A stretch of DNA of 64,000 nt from Aquipuribacter nitratireducens (GTDB lineage Bacteria > Actinomycetota > Actinomycetes > Actinomycetales > JBBAYJ01): positions 186,001 through 250,000 of the forward strand of contig NZ_JBBEOG010000005.1 of the NCBI RefSeq assembly GCF_037860835.1, given 5' to 3'. The notes beneath the pieces are model-generated. The model was given only the letters and a program-made list of their open reading frames with translations, did no database searches and was not told where the DNA came from. This document shows, in pieces, positions 33,961 through 42,045 of the stretch; positions within the stretch are counted from its first letter, which is position 1; each line of letters opens with the position of its first letter. The translations under genes were made by a program, and so were the position numbers.

Positions 33961-34305
33961 GTGACAGAGGGCATCCGCGTGGGCAGGGTCGAGGACGTGC
34001 CGGAGGGCGGGGCCGTGGTCGTCGACAGGTCCGTCGCGGGCACGGGCGACGACGTCGCCGTGTTCCACGACGAGGGCGAGTTCTTCGCCCTCGACGACAC
34101 GTGCACCCACCAGGAGGCCTCCCTCGCCGAGGGGTGGGTGGAGGACGGCGAGGTCGAGTGCCCGCTCCACGCGGCGCGCTTCTCCCTGCGCACGGGCGAG
34201 GCGCTCTCGCTGCCCGCCGTGCGGGGGGCCCGCTGCCACCGGGTCGAGGTGCGCGACGGCGAGGTGTGGCTGCTGCCGGGCGAGCCCTGCCCGGCGCAGG
34301 CCTGA
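33961..34305 (+). CDS. Rieske [2Fe-2S] ferredoxin
   Basis: A 114-residue single-domain electron carrier of the aromatic-dioxygenase ferredoxin type. The cluster motif is 'CTH' followed 16 residues later by 'CPLH' ('DDTCTHQEASLAEG', 'VECPLHAARFSL'). It looks like HcaC/BphF ferredoxins, but no terminal oxygenase or reductase gene is adjacent, so its redox partner is unknown. GTG 33961 sits directly after a G-rich GATGGGGGG. It is divergent from the LVIVD gene. Confidence 0.9.
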   Translation: MTEGIRVGRVEDVPEGGAVVVDRSVAGTGDDVAVFHDEGEFFALDDTCTHQEASLAEGWVEDGEVECPLHAARFSLRTGEALSLPAVRGARCHRVEVRDGEVWLLPGEPCPAQA

Positions 34306-34323
34306 CGCGGGCGCGCGGGGGTT

Positions 34324-34349
34324 GGGGGTGCCCGTCACGGGGTACCCCC
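34324..34349 (+). terminator. Hairpin after the Rieske gene
   Basis: GGGGGT pairs with ACCCCC, with an inner CCCGT/ACGGG extension, starting 18 bases after the stop codon and ahead of the next plus-strand gene. Confidence 0.5.
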
Positions 34350-34378
34350 TCGCCACCTGAGCCCCCAGGAGGCGAGCC

Positions 34379-35203
34379 ATGAGCACGAGCGAGCCGCGGC
34401 CCCACGACCACCCGCAGCACCGCGCCGACCTCGACGACACCCGGGAACAGCCGCGCCCGGCCCCCGGCCCCACCGGACCGGAGCCCCGCGAGCGCTACGA
34501 CGACCACGGGGACCACCACGGGGACCACGACCGGGACCACGACGGGGCGGAGGGCGCGCACCGGCCGTCCGAGCGCCCCACCACCGACCCGCACGGCCCG
34601 GGCACGACGTTCTTCACCAACCACCCCGACGACGTCCTCGCCCGTGAGCGGGACGCCTACGGCGGGGTGAAGGTCGGCTCCGCGTTCTTCGGGTGGCTGA
34701 GCGCCGTCGGGCTGCTCGCGCTCCTGCTCGGGCTGCTGAGCGGGGCCGGCGCCGCGTTCGGGCTCGCCGAGCCGGGAGCGGTCGAGGAGGCCGTCGGCTC
34801 CGTCGCGGTCGACGCCGCCACGATCGGCGTCGTGAGCCTCGTGGTGCTCGCCCTCGTCCTCTTCCTCGCCTACCTCGCCGGTGGCTACGTCGCCGGTCGC
34901 ATGGCCCGATTCGACGGGGCGAAGCAGGGGGTCGCGGTGTGGCTGTGGGCCCTCGTGGTCGCCGTCGTGGTCGCCGTGCTCGGCGTCGTCGCGGGGGACC
35001 GCTTCGACGTCCTCGCCCAGGTCGACGCGTTCCCGCGGATCCCGCTCAACGAGGGCGACCTCACGACCACGGGGATCGTGGCCGCCGTCGTCGCCGCGCT
35101 CGTCGCCCTCGCGGGCGCCGTCGTCGGGGGGCTGCTGGGTGCGCGCTACCACCGCAAGGTCGACCGGGTCGGCCTGCTCGACCCTCCGGCGAGCCGGGCC
35201 TGA
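34379..35203 (+). CDS. Membrane protein with His/Asp-rich N-terminal tail
   Basis: A 274-residue protein of unknown function. The first 90 residues are hydrophilic and include a repetitive 'DHGDHHGDHDRDHDG' run that could bind metal ions. Four membrane segments follow: 'FFGWLSAVGLLALLLGLLSG', 'TIGVVSLVVLALVLFLAYLA', 'GVAVWLWALVVAVVVAVLGV' and 'TGIVAAVVAALVALAGAVVG'. 'GGYVAGRMARFDGAKQGVAV' between them is a conserved-looking loop seen in actinobacterial four-TM proteins. ATG 34379 follows AGGAGGCGAGCC. It is convergent with the GGDEF-EAL gene. Confidence 0.72.
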   Translation: MSTSEPRPHDHPQHRADLDDTREQPRPAPGPTGPEPRERYDDHGDHHGDHDRDHDGAEGAHRPSERPTTDPHGPGTTFFTNHPDDVLARERDAYGGVKVGSAFFGWLSAVGLLALLLGLLSGAGAAFGLAEPGAVEEAVGSVAVDAATIGVVSLVVLALVLFLAYLAGGYVAGRMARFDGAKQGVAVWLWALVVAVVVAVLGVVAGDRFDVLAQVDAFPRIPLNEGDLTTTGIVAAVVAALVALAGAVVGGLLGARYHRKVDRVGLLDPPASRA

Positions 35204-35219
35204 CGACGCGCTCGGCGGG

Positions 35220-37406
35220 TCAGACCGCCGGGGACCCCGTCCGCTCGACGCGGTCGAGGGCGTCGGCGAGCTCCTCGGCGAGGTAGGCGCACAGCCGGAG
35301 CTCGCGGTCCGACCACGACCGGTGGGCGCGGGAGAACACCTCGAGCAGCCCGATGGGGTTGTCGTCGTGCCGCAGCGGCATCACGACGACCGAGCCGTAG
35401 CCCAGCTCGCGCAGCACCCGCACCTCGCCCGGGTCCGCGGCGGGGTCGTCCGTGCGGACGGTCAGCGGCTGTCCGGTGCGCAGGCACTCGGCCGTCGCCG
35501 GGTAGTCGGCGAGGTGGTACCGCAGCTCCTGGCTCGTCCAGCCCGTACTGCGGACGACCACGAGGGTGTCGACGTCGAGCGCGGACAGGACGGCGTCGTC
35601 CGCGCCCAGCGGGCCGACGGCGGCGCGTGCGGCCTGTGCGACGTCGAACGGTGTGCGGGCCCGGTCGAGCATCGCCCGGAGCGGGCCGAGGTCCCCGGTC
35701 GTGACGACCGGCAGCATGCCGCAGGCGGTGGTGGCGGACGGGTTCACCGGGGGTGGCGGCGCTGCGGGACGCCCGACGTACCAGCCCTGGCCGAGGTGCA
35801 CCCCGAGGTCGGCGAGCGTCCTCAGCTCCTGGGCGGTCTCGATGCCCTCCGCGCACAGCGAGGCACCCGTCTGGCGGCAGAACGACACCATCGCCTCGAC
35901 CATCGCGCGCTTCTCCGGGTGGACGTGCACCTGGTGGACGAGCTCGCGGTCGAGCTTGACGACCTCGGGGCGGAGCACCACGAGCCTGCGCAGCCCGTCG
36001 TAGCCGGCGCCGGTGTCGTCCATCGCGACCCGCGCACCGCGGGACCGGAGGTCGTCGAGGAGGCGCGCGAGCTCGGCGAGGTCGAGCCTGGAGTCCTCCG
36101 TGACCTCGACGACGAGGCCGTGCAGGTCGCCGGCGAGCGAGCGGCGCACCTCGGGGCTGCCGAGCACGGCGGGGGAGACGTTGACGGTGAGGTACTCCCC
36201 GTCGTCCGGGCGGTGGCCCGCACGGGCGCGGAGGATGGCGGCGGCCTCGAGCGCGGCGCCGTGCCCGGTGGCGCGGGCGAGGCCGAACCACTCGCCGACC
36301 TCGCGGTGGGCGTGACCGGGGAACCGGGTGAGCGCCTCGTGGCCGACCAGGACCCCGGTGCCGAGGTCGCAGATCGGCTGGAACACCGTCCGGAGGGCAC
36401 CGGGAGAGGTGAGGAGCGAGGTGACCTCGGCCGCGACACGGCGGGGGTCGGCGCGCGCGACGTCCTCGTCGTAGGCACGGACCCGGGCGCGTCCGTCCGC
36501 CTTCGCCCGGTTTATCGCGAGGTCCGCCTCGTGGAGGAGCCGCTCGAGGTCCACCTCCGGCGTCCCCCCGGAGGCGCTGCTGCCCCCGCTGATCGACGTC
36601 GCCACGGGTCGCCCGCACAGCAGCACGGGCGCGCCCATCGCGTCGCACATCCGCTGCAGGAGGGCCGCCGCGCCCGCGGGCCCGGTCTCCGGCAGGAGGA
36701 CGCCGAACTCGTCTCCGCCGAGCCGTGCGACGAGGTCGCCGGGTCGGACGGCGCCCACCAGCCGGGTCGCGGTCGTGCGCAGGAGCTCGTCGCCCGCCTG
36801 GTGGCCGAGGTCGTCGTTGACGACCTTCAGCGTGTCGAGGTCGAGGACCGCGACCGCGAGCGGGCGACCGGTGGCGGCGGACTGGTCGGCCATCGCCCGG
36901 CCCCGCTGCATGAACAGCGCCCGGTTGGCGAGGCCGGTCAGCTCGTCGTAGAAGGCCATGCGTCGAAGCTCGGCCTCCAGCCGGCGCTCCGCCGTGCGGT
37001 CGCGGAAGCCCCAGACGCGGCCGACGACGACCCCGTCCGCGTGCTGCGGACCGGACCAGCGCTTGAGGACCCGTCCGTCGGCGAGCTCCACCTCGTCCTC
37101 GAGGAGCCGGTCGGGATCGGCGTGGACGGCCCGCACGGTGGTGCGGAACGCGTCGGGGTCGGTCGTGAGCCCGGCCGCGTGCTCGAGCAGCGCCCGTCCG
37201 TCGCACGCGTCGGGGCCGGGCTCGACGTGCCACAGCCGGGCGAACGCGGCGCTGCAGGCGACCACGGCACCGTCGGTGTCGACGACGAGGATGCCGTCGG
37301 AGGTGGACGCGAGCGTCGCCGCGAGCAGGGACCGTGCGGAGACGAGCGCCGAGCCCGCCGGTGCGGGGACGCCGCGACGCGCGACGGACCAGCGGCGGTT
37401 CGGCAC
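35220..37406 (-). CDS. PAS-GGDEF-EAL-GAF cyclic-di-GMP enzyme
   Basis: A 728-residue bifunctional signalling protein. The order is PAS ('STSDGILVVDTDGAVVACSA', about 30-150), GGDEF (intact GGDEF near residue 228; 'DLDTLKVVNDDLGH'), EAL (EAL near 357; 'TVNVSP', 'MDDTGAGYDGL', 'VKLDREL', 'AEGIET', 'GQGWYVGRP') and a C-terminal GAF domain (about 610-720). All key catalytic residues of both enzymatic domains are present, so it could make or degrade c-di-GMP. The loop-6 motif reads DDTGAG instead of DDFGTG. There is no membrane segment. GTG 37406 follows GAGAGGAGG. Confidence 0.92.
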   Translation of the reverse strand: MPNRRWSVARRGVPAPAGSALVSARSLLAATLASTSDGILVVDTDGAVVACSAAFARLWHVEPGPDACDGRALLEHAAGLTTDPDAFRTTVRAVHADPDRLLEDEVELADGRVLKRWSGPQHADGVVVGRVWGFRDRTAERRLEAELRRMAFYDELTGLANRALFMQRGRAMADQSAATGRPLAVAVLDLDTLKVVNDDLGHQAGDELLRTTATRLVGAVRPGDLVARLGGDEFGVLLPETGPAGAAALLQRMCDAMGAPVLLCGRPVATSISGGSSASGGTPEVDLERLLHEADLAINRAKADGRARVRAYDEDVARADPRRVAAEVTSLLTSPGALRTVFQPICDLGTGVLVGHEALTRFPGHAHREVGEWFGLARATGHGAALEAAAILRARAGHRPDDGEYLTVNVSPAVLGSPEVRRSLAGDLHGLVVEVTEDSRLDLAELARLLDDLRSRGARVAMDDTGAGYDGLRRLVVLRPEVVKLDRELVHQVHVHPEKRAMVEAMVSFCRQTGASLCAEGIETAQELRTLADLGVHLGQGWYVGRPAAPPPPVNPSATTACGMLPVVTTGDLGPLRAMLDRARTPFDVAQAARAAVGPLGADDAVLSALDVDTLVVVRSTGWTSQELRYHLADYPATAECLRTGQPLTVRTDDPAADPGEVRVLRELGYGSVVVMPLRHDDNPIGLLEVFSRAHRSWSDRELRLCAYLAEELADALDRVERTGSPAV

Positions 37407-37482
37407 GGCGACCTCCTCTCGCGGCGACGGCTCCACCACGTCCGCCGACACGACGGGTATCGGCAGCGCGGCCAGTCTCCCT

Positions 37483-37515
37483 GAGCCGGACGGGTGACGT
37501 CTGCCCGTCCGGCTC
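37483..37515 (-). terminator. Hairpin downstream of the TRIC channel gene
   Basis: GAGCCGGACGGG (37483-37494) pairs perfectly with CCCGTCCGGCTC (37504-37515), a 12-bp stem with a nine-base loop. It overlaps the start of short GGCTCGGTCC tandem repeats that run into the 3' end of the TRIC gene. It lies between two minus-strand genes. Confidence 0.65.
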
Positions 37516-37533
37516 GGTCCGGCTCGGTCCGGC

Positions 37534-38241
37534 TCAGTCAGGCTCGGTGCGCTCGCCCGGGTCCCGGGTCCGCCGCGGGCGCTCCGGCCACGCCGGTGGC
37601 GCGGTGGCGGTGCGCCGCAGGTGCCAGCGCCGCCGCCGGGCGAGGAGGCGGACGGTGAACACGGCCCCTGCCACGACGACGCCTGCGGTGGCCGAGAACG
37701 CCCCGACCTGCCACAGGACGACGACGGCGACGCTGCCGGCGAGGGAGGGCAGGGCGTAGATGTCGTCCTGCAGCACGACGGGCACCTGGCCCGACAGCAG
37801 GTCCCGCAGCACACCGCCCCCGATGCCGGTCACGAGACCGAGCAGCACGGCGGCGAGCGCCGGTGCGCCCAGGGCGAGCGCGGTGACCGCGCCGCTCACG
37901 GTGAACAGGCCGAGCCCCCCTGCGTCGAGCACGAGGACCGCGCGCCGGAAACGAGCGAGGCCGAGGTCGGCGTAGAAGGCGACGACGCCGGCGGCCGCCG
38001 CGCAGCCGAGCGCCCAGGCGTTGCTCAGGTTGGTCGGGGGCACGGCGCCGAGGAGGACGTCGCGGATGGTGCCGCCGCCGAGACCCGCGACGAGCGCGAG
38101 CACGACGGCACCGAACAGGTCCATGCCGCGGCGCGCCGCCACCAGACCACCGGACAGGGCGAAGACCGTGACGCCCACCAGCTCGGCGACCACTCCGACG
38201 ACCTCCCCGGAGCCGCCCAGGCCCGGCAGACCGACCGTCAC
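37534..38241 (-). CDS. TRIC-type (UPF0126) cation channel
   Basis: A 235-residue membrane protein with two repeats of the glycine-rich three-helix UPF0126 module. The repeated signature is 'GLGGGTIRDVLLGAVPP' and 'GIGGGVLRDLLSGQVPVVLQ', each followed by hydrophobic helices, about seven in all. Prokaryotic TRIC proteins are K+-permeable trimers. The C-terminal 35 residues are basic and Pro-rich. GTG 38241 is chosen because GAGGAGG lies eight bases upstream. It is divergent from the protein kinase gene. Confidence 0.87.
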   Translation of the reverse strand: MTVGLPGLGGSGEVVGVVAELVGVTVFALSGGLVAARRGMDLFGAVVLALVAGLGGGTIRDVLLGAVPPTNLSNAWALGCAAAAGVVAFYADLGLARFRRAVLVLDAGGLGLFTVSGAVTALALGAPALAAVLLGLVTGIGGGVLRDLLSGQVPVVLQDDIYALPSLAGSVAVVVLWQVGAFSATAGVVVAGAVFTVRLLARRRRWHLRRTATAPPAWPERPRRTRDPGERTEPD

Positions 38242-38338
38242 CGTCGTGGCCTCCTCAGCTCCCCCGCCCGGCACGGACCCGCCGGGCCGTTTGCCTGCGG
38301 GGGGCGAGTGGTACCAGCCTTGCGTACAGGAGGTGGCG

Positions 38339-39556
38339 GTGGACAGCGACAGGACCACCCGGTCCGTGCCGCAGGCCGACCGGGGTGAGGCTCGTGTGCT
38401 CGCGGGGCGGTACCGGCTCGAGGCGCTCATCGGTCGGGGCGGCGTCGCCGACGTGCACCGCGCGCACGACACCGTGCTCGGTCGCGACGTCGCCCTGAAG
38501 ATCGTCCGGGACGACAGCCCGGACCCCGCGGCTCTCGACCGATTCACCGCCGAGATGCGCATGCACGCGTCGCTGTCGCACCCCAACCTCGTCACGGTGC
38601 TCGACGCAGGGGCGGACCGCGGCCGCCCGTTCCTCGTCATGGAGCTCGTCGAGGGCACGACGCTCGGCGGGCTCGTCGACCGGCCGCTGCCGCCGGGACG
38701 CGTGGCGACGATCGCGGCCGAGGTCGCCGCTGCGCTGGCGTACGTCCACGCGCAGGGCGTGGTGCACCGCGACGTCAAGCCCGCGAACGTCCTCCTCGGG
38801 GAGAACGGTCGGGTCGTGCTGTCGGACTTCGGCATCGCGCGGCTGCGCGACGTCGACCACGGCCACACCGCCAGCGGCTTCACGATCGGGACGGCGTCGT
38901 ACTTCGCGCCGGAGCAGGTCGTGGGTTCCGACGTGACGCCGGCGGCCGACGTCTACGCCCTCGGGCTCGTCGTCGTGGAGGCGCTCGGTGGCCGGCGCGT
39001 GTACACGGGACCGCCCGCGCAGGCGGCGCTCGCACGGCTGCAGCAGCCGCCACCCCTGCCGCGGGGGGTCCCGGCCGCCTTCGCCGACCTCCTGCGGCGC
39101 ATGACGCACCGCGACCCTGAGCGCCGACCGCGAGCGGAGTCGGTCGAGCAGTCGCTGCGCCGGGTGCTCCCGGCGCTCCGGCGCCTGCCTCCTCTGCCCC
39201 CGCTGCCGCCCACGCCCTCGGGCCTCGACGCGCGCGCGTCGAGCGCGCTCTCGACGTCCGCGACACCCGTCACCCCCGGGCCGAGGGTGACGCCACCCCT
39301 GCCGCGTCCGGCCCGGACGTCGGCATCCAGGACGGCGGTCCACGCGGCACCCGTGACGACGTCGGCCCGGACGGCCACGGCCGTGGGCCCGACCCAGCGG
39401 CCGAGCCCCGTCATGGTGGCCGTGGTCGTCGTGCTGTGCGCGATCGGCCTCGTGCTCGGGGCCGCGCTCGTCGACGCCACCGTGTCCGCGTCTCCCGACG
39501 GCGACGCGGGCGCTCTCCCCGCCCGAGAAGAAGCGGAGCCCGCCCACCTCACGTGA
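38339..39556 (+). CDS. Membrane-anchored Ser/Thr protein kinase
   Basis: Hanks-type (PknB-like) kinase of 405 residues. The kinase domain (about 20-275) has the glycine loop 'IGRGGVADVHRAHD', ATP-anchoring Lys in 'VALKIVRD' (near 52), 'VHRDVKPANVLL' (near 142), 'LSDFGIARL' and 'IGTASYFAPEQV'. A Pro/Ser/Thr-rich linker leads to one membrane segment ('VMVAVVVVLCAIGLVLGAAL', about 350-375) and a very short outside tail, so there is no PASTA sensor. Targets are unknown. GTG 38339 follows AGGAGG by five bases. It precedes a secreted lytic transglycosylase gene. Confidence 0.9.
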   Translation: MDSDRTTRSVPQADRGEARVLAGRYRLEALIGRGGVADVHRAHDTVLGRDVALKIVRDDSPDPAALDRFTAEMRMHASLSHPNLVTVLDAGADRGRPFLVMELVEGTTLGGLVDRPLPPGRVATIAAEVAAALAYVHAQGVVHRDVKPANVLLGENGRVVLSDFGIARLRDVDHGHTASGFTIGTASYFAPEQVVGSDVTPAADVYALGLVVVEALGGRRVYTGPPAQAALARLQQPPPLPRGVPAAFADLLRRMTHRDPERRPRAESVEQSLRRVLPALRRLPPLPPLPPTPSGLDARASSALSTSATPVTPGPRVTPPLPRPARTSASRTAVHAAPVTTSARTATAVGPTQRPSPVMVAVVVVLCAIGLVLGAALVDATVSASPDGDAGALPAREEAEPAHLT

Positions 39557-39570
39557 CCGGGCGCCGACGA

Positions 39571-39599
39571 GACGTCACGACGCGCCAGTGCGACGTCAC
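39571..39599. promoter_or_regulatory. Two GACGTCAC boxes spaced 21 bp upstream of the lytic transglycosylase
   Basis: GACGTCAC occurs at 39571-39578 and again at 39592-39599, two helical turns apart, in the 157-base spacer between the kinase and transglycosylase genes. The same octamer, as palindrome GTGACGTCAC, occurs between upp and its divergent neighbour (45515-45524). Such sequences can arise by chance in GC-rich DNA. Confidence 0.25.
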
Positions 39600-39713
39600 G
39601 GATGTGCGCCGTACGGGTCCCGGTCCCCTCGAACAGGGTTCACCAGCCACCGCCGCTCGCCTATCCTTCTCGCGGCGCCGCTCCCGTGACGGGAGGCGTT
39701 CGAGGAGGACCGG

Positions 39714-41480
39714 ATGACCAGGGGACGCACGGGCGACGCCGCGGGACAGGCGTCGACCGCCGCCGCGTCGTCCGCCCCGCCTGCATCTGCCGCCCAGGCC
39801 CGTGCGCGGGCGGCGCACCGCGGCAGCGGCGCCCCCCGGGTCCGTCGGGTCGCCGTCGCGCTGGTCGCGGTCGCGAGCGTCGCGCTCGGCGCCGCCACCG
39901 CCGGAGGCGCCGTCCCGGCCGTCGAGCAGCCGCAGGACGTCCTCGCCGCCGGGGTCGGCGGACTACCCGACATGGACCTCGAGGGCTGGCGCCACGACGC
40001 GTCCGCGCCCGGCTGGGACACCGCCGCGGGGCAGTCGCGGGCGCCCGGCGCCGTCCCCGGCGGTGCGGCCGCCGGCGTCGCCGGCGAGGACGGCTGGTAC
40101 GACTGGGACACCTGGCCCGACGGCGTCGTCGCGGGCGCCGACGCGTTCGGAGCCCCCTTCGAGATCCCCGGCGGCGAGGAGGTCCGGGGGTCTGCGGTGC
40201 CCGGCGGCCTCGCGGCCAGCGGCATCCCCGAGCCCACGCTGCGCGCGTACCGCGCCGCCGCGGAGGTGCTGCGCCGTGAACGACCCGGCTGCGGCGTCGA
40301 CTGGGCGCTGCTCGCCGGTATCGGACGGGTCGAGTCCAACCACGGTCGCTTCGGCGGCGCCGTCGTGACGACCGACGGTGTGTCCGTCCCCCGCATCCTC
40401 GGTGTGCGCCTCGACGGCAGCCTCGCCAACACCATGGTCATCCGGGACACCGACGGCGGTGCGCTCGACGGGGACACCGCCTACGACCGTGCGCTCGGGC
40501 CCATGCAGTTCCTGCCCGGCACGTGGGCGCGCTGGGGCAGCGACGGCGACCGGGACGGGGTGCGCAACCCGCAGGACATCGACGACGCCGCGCTCGCGGC
40601 GGCGCGGTACCTGTGCGCGGTCGGCGTCGACCTCCGCGGGCCCGACGTCTCGCAGGCCATCCGGAGGTACAACAACTCCGCCGAGTACGTGAGCCTCGTC
40701 CTCGCGACGGCGAGCGGCTACCGCTCCGGTGGCGTCTCGCCGCTGCCCGCGGGGGGACCGGTCTCGCCGCTGCCGCCGCTGCCGCCGGGCTGGACCCCGC
40801 CGGTGCTCCGACCCGGCGGACCGGTGGGAGGCGTCCCCACCCCGGGCGTCCCCACCACGGTGCCCTCGGTGCCCGCGTCGACGCCGACACCCTCGGTCCG
40901 GCCCACGACCTCCCCGCGCCCGGTGCCGCCGTCGACGCAGACGCCGCGCCCGCCGGTCGTCGGCGCGCCCGGTGAGCCGACGACCCCGCCGTCCACCGGT
41001 GCGCCCGACGAGGGGTGGACGCCCGCGGAGCCGAGCGGCGAGCCGACCACCGGGACGACCGGGCGACCCAAGGTCGTCGTGACGCCGTCGGCGGAGCCCA
41101 CGACGGAGCCGTCCTCGACGCCGACGCCGACGCCGTCGCCGGAGCCGTCGCCGGAGCCGTCGTCGGAGCCGTCCGCGACCCCGTCGGTGCCGCCGTCGTC
41201 CGAGGCGTCCGCCCCGGTGTCGTCCGAGCCGTCCGCCGCCCCGGCGTCGGGCGAGGCGACGACCGCGCCGAGCGGTGACGTCACCGCCCCCGCCGCGTGT
41301 TCGCCCGAGGCGACGGACCCGGCGACCGGCACGTGCTATCCGCCGTGCCCCGACGGCGTCGTGGCCGTCGAGGGCGCCGAGCCCGGCGCCGCCGAGGGCC
41401 TCGAGCCGTGCCTCGTCGTCGACGGCCGACCGGTGGACCCGCGGACCGGCGCCGTCCTCGACCCCGCCCGGGAGCCGTAG
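39714..41480 (+). CDS. Secreted lytic transglycosylase with long Pro/Ser/Thr tail
   Basis: Cleaves peptidoglycan glycan strands. The 588-residue protein has a long basic N-terminus, a membrane/signal segment (about 45-66, 'VAVALVAVASVALGAATAG') and an SLT-type domain (about 170-345). The catalytic Glu is in 'IGRVESNHGRFGG', and 'ALGPMQFLPGTWARWG', 'DDAALAAARYLCAVG' and 'AIRRYNNSAEYVSLVL' are the usual MltB/SLT landmarks. The last 240 residues are low-complexity Pro/Ser/Thr with repeated 'EPSPEPSSEPS' and two or three Cys at the end, probably a wall-spanning stalk. ATG 39714 follows GAGGAGG. Confidence 0.9.
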   Translation: MTRGRTGDAAGQASTAAASSAPPASAAQARARAAHRGSGAPRVRRVAVALVAVASVALGAATAGGAVPAVEQPQDVLAAGVGGLPDMDLEGWRHDASAPGWDTAAGQSRAPGAVPGGAAAGVAGEDGWYDWDTWPDGVVAGADAFGAPFEIPGGEEVRGSAVPGGLAASGIPEPTLRAYRAAAEVLRRERPGCGVDWALLAGIGRVESNHGRFGGAVVTTDGVSVPRILGVRLDGSLANTMVIRDTDGGALDGDTAYDRALGPMQFLPGTWARWGSDGDRDGVRNPQDIDDAALAAARYLCAVGVDLRGPDVSQAIRRYNNSAEYVSLVLATASGYRSGGVSPLPAGGPVSPLPPLPPGWTPPVLRPGGPVGGVPTPGVPTTVPSVPASTPTPSVRPTTSPRPVPPSTQTPRPPVVGAPGEPTTPPSTGAPDEGWTPAEPSGEPTTGTTGRPKVVVTPSAEPTTEPSSTPTPTPSPEPSPEPSSEPSATPSVPPSSEASAPVSSEPSAAPASGEATTAPSGDVTAPAACSPEATDPATGTCYPPCPDGVVAVEGAEPGAAEGLEPCLVVDGRPVDPRTGAVLDPAREP

Positions 41481-41506
41481 ACCCGACGACGCCGGCCCCC
41501 GGGGTC

Positions 41507-41944
41507 TCAGTCCTCGAGAGCGGCGTCGAGCGTGATGGTGGTGCCTGCGAGCGCCTTGCTCACGGGGCAGGTCCGCTCCGCCGTGCGGGCGAGCTCCGCG
41601 AAGCGGTCGGCGTCGACGTCCGGCACCTTCGCGCGCAGGGTGACCGCGCTGCGCGAGATGCGGAACCCGCCCTCCGGGTCCTGCTCGAGGGTCACCTCGG
41701 CGCTGACCTCGACGTGCTCCGCCGTGAGGCCCTCCTTCGTGAGGACGCCGGTGAGGTTCATCGCGAGGCACGCCGAGTGCGCGGCCGCGATGAGCTCCTC
41801 CGGGCTCGTGAGCCCGTCCGGCTCCTCGGCCCGCGCCGGCCACGAGACGGTGAAGGGCCCGAGGTTCGAGGAGTCGAGGCTGGTCTGCCCGCTCCCGGTC
41901 TTCAGGTCACCGGACCAGCGGGTGGTGGCGTCTCGACTCGTCAT
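41507..41944 (-). CDS. OsmC/Ohr family peroxiredoxin
   Basis: Thiol peroxidase of 145 residues, likely against organic or fatty-acid hydroperoxides. The two redox Cys are visible in 'AAHSACLAMNLTG' (near 57) and 'RTCPVSKALAG' (near 122), with the N-terminal 'TRWSGDLKTGSG' of the OsmC branch. ATG 41944 follows CGAGGAGA. It is convergent with the lytic transglycosylase gene (26 bases between stops) and fits the stress theme of the window. Confidence 0.92.
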   Translation of the reverse strand: MTSRDATTRWSGDLKTGSGQTSLDSSNLGPFTVSWPARAEEPDGLTSPEELIAAAHSACLAMNLTGVLTKEGLTAEHVEVSAEVTLEQDPEGGFRISRSAVTLRAKVPDVDADRFAELARTAERTCPVSKALAGTTITLDAALED

Positions 41945-42045
41945 GGGTCTCCTCGGGTGCGGGCCGCGGCCGGTCGCCGTGGCGGTCGGTGGTGCCTGTC
42001 GGACAGCGACACCGTGCGTCACGTCGGCCTGTCCCGCACCTCGGA

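Noticed and set aside
34506-34555. The GACCACGGGGACCAC repeats in the His/Asp-rich tail as a regulatory repeat
   Set aside because: They lie in frame inside a coding region with a good start and encode a plain His-Asp repeat, so protein coding explains them.
31034-35152. A 1372-codon minus-strand open frame spanning the proteasome-like gene and beyond
   Set aside because: Only its last 248 codons encode a recognisable protein. The upstream part covers other genes in wrong frames and reads as Arg/Gly/Pro-rich nonsense.
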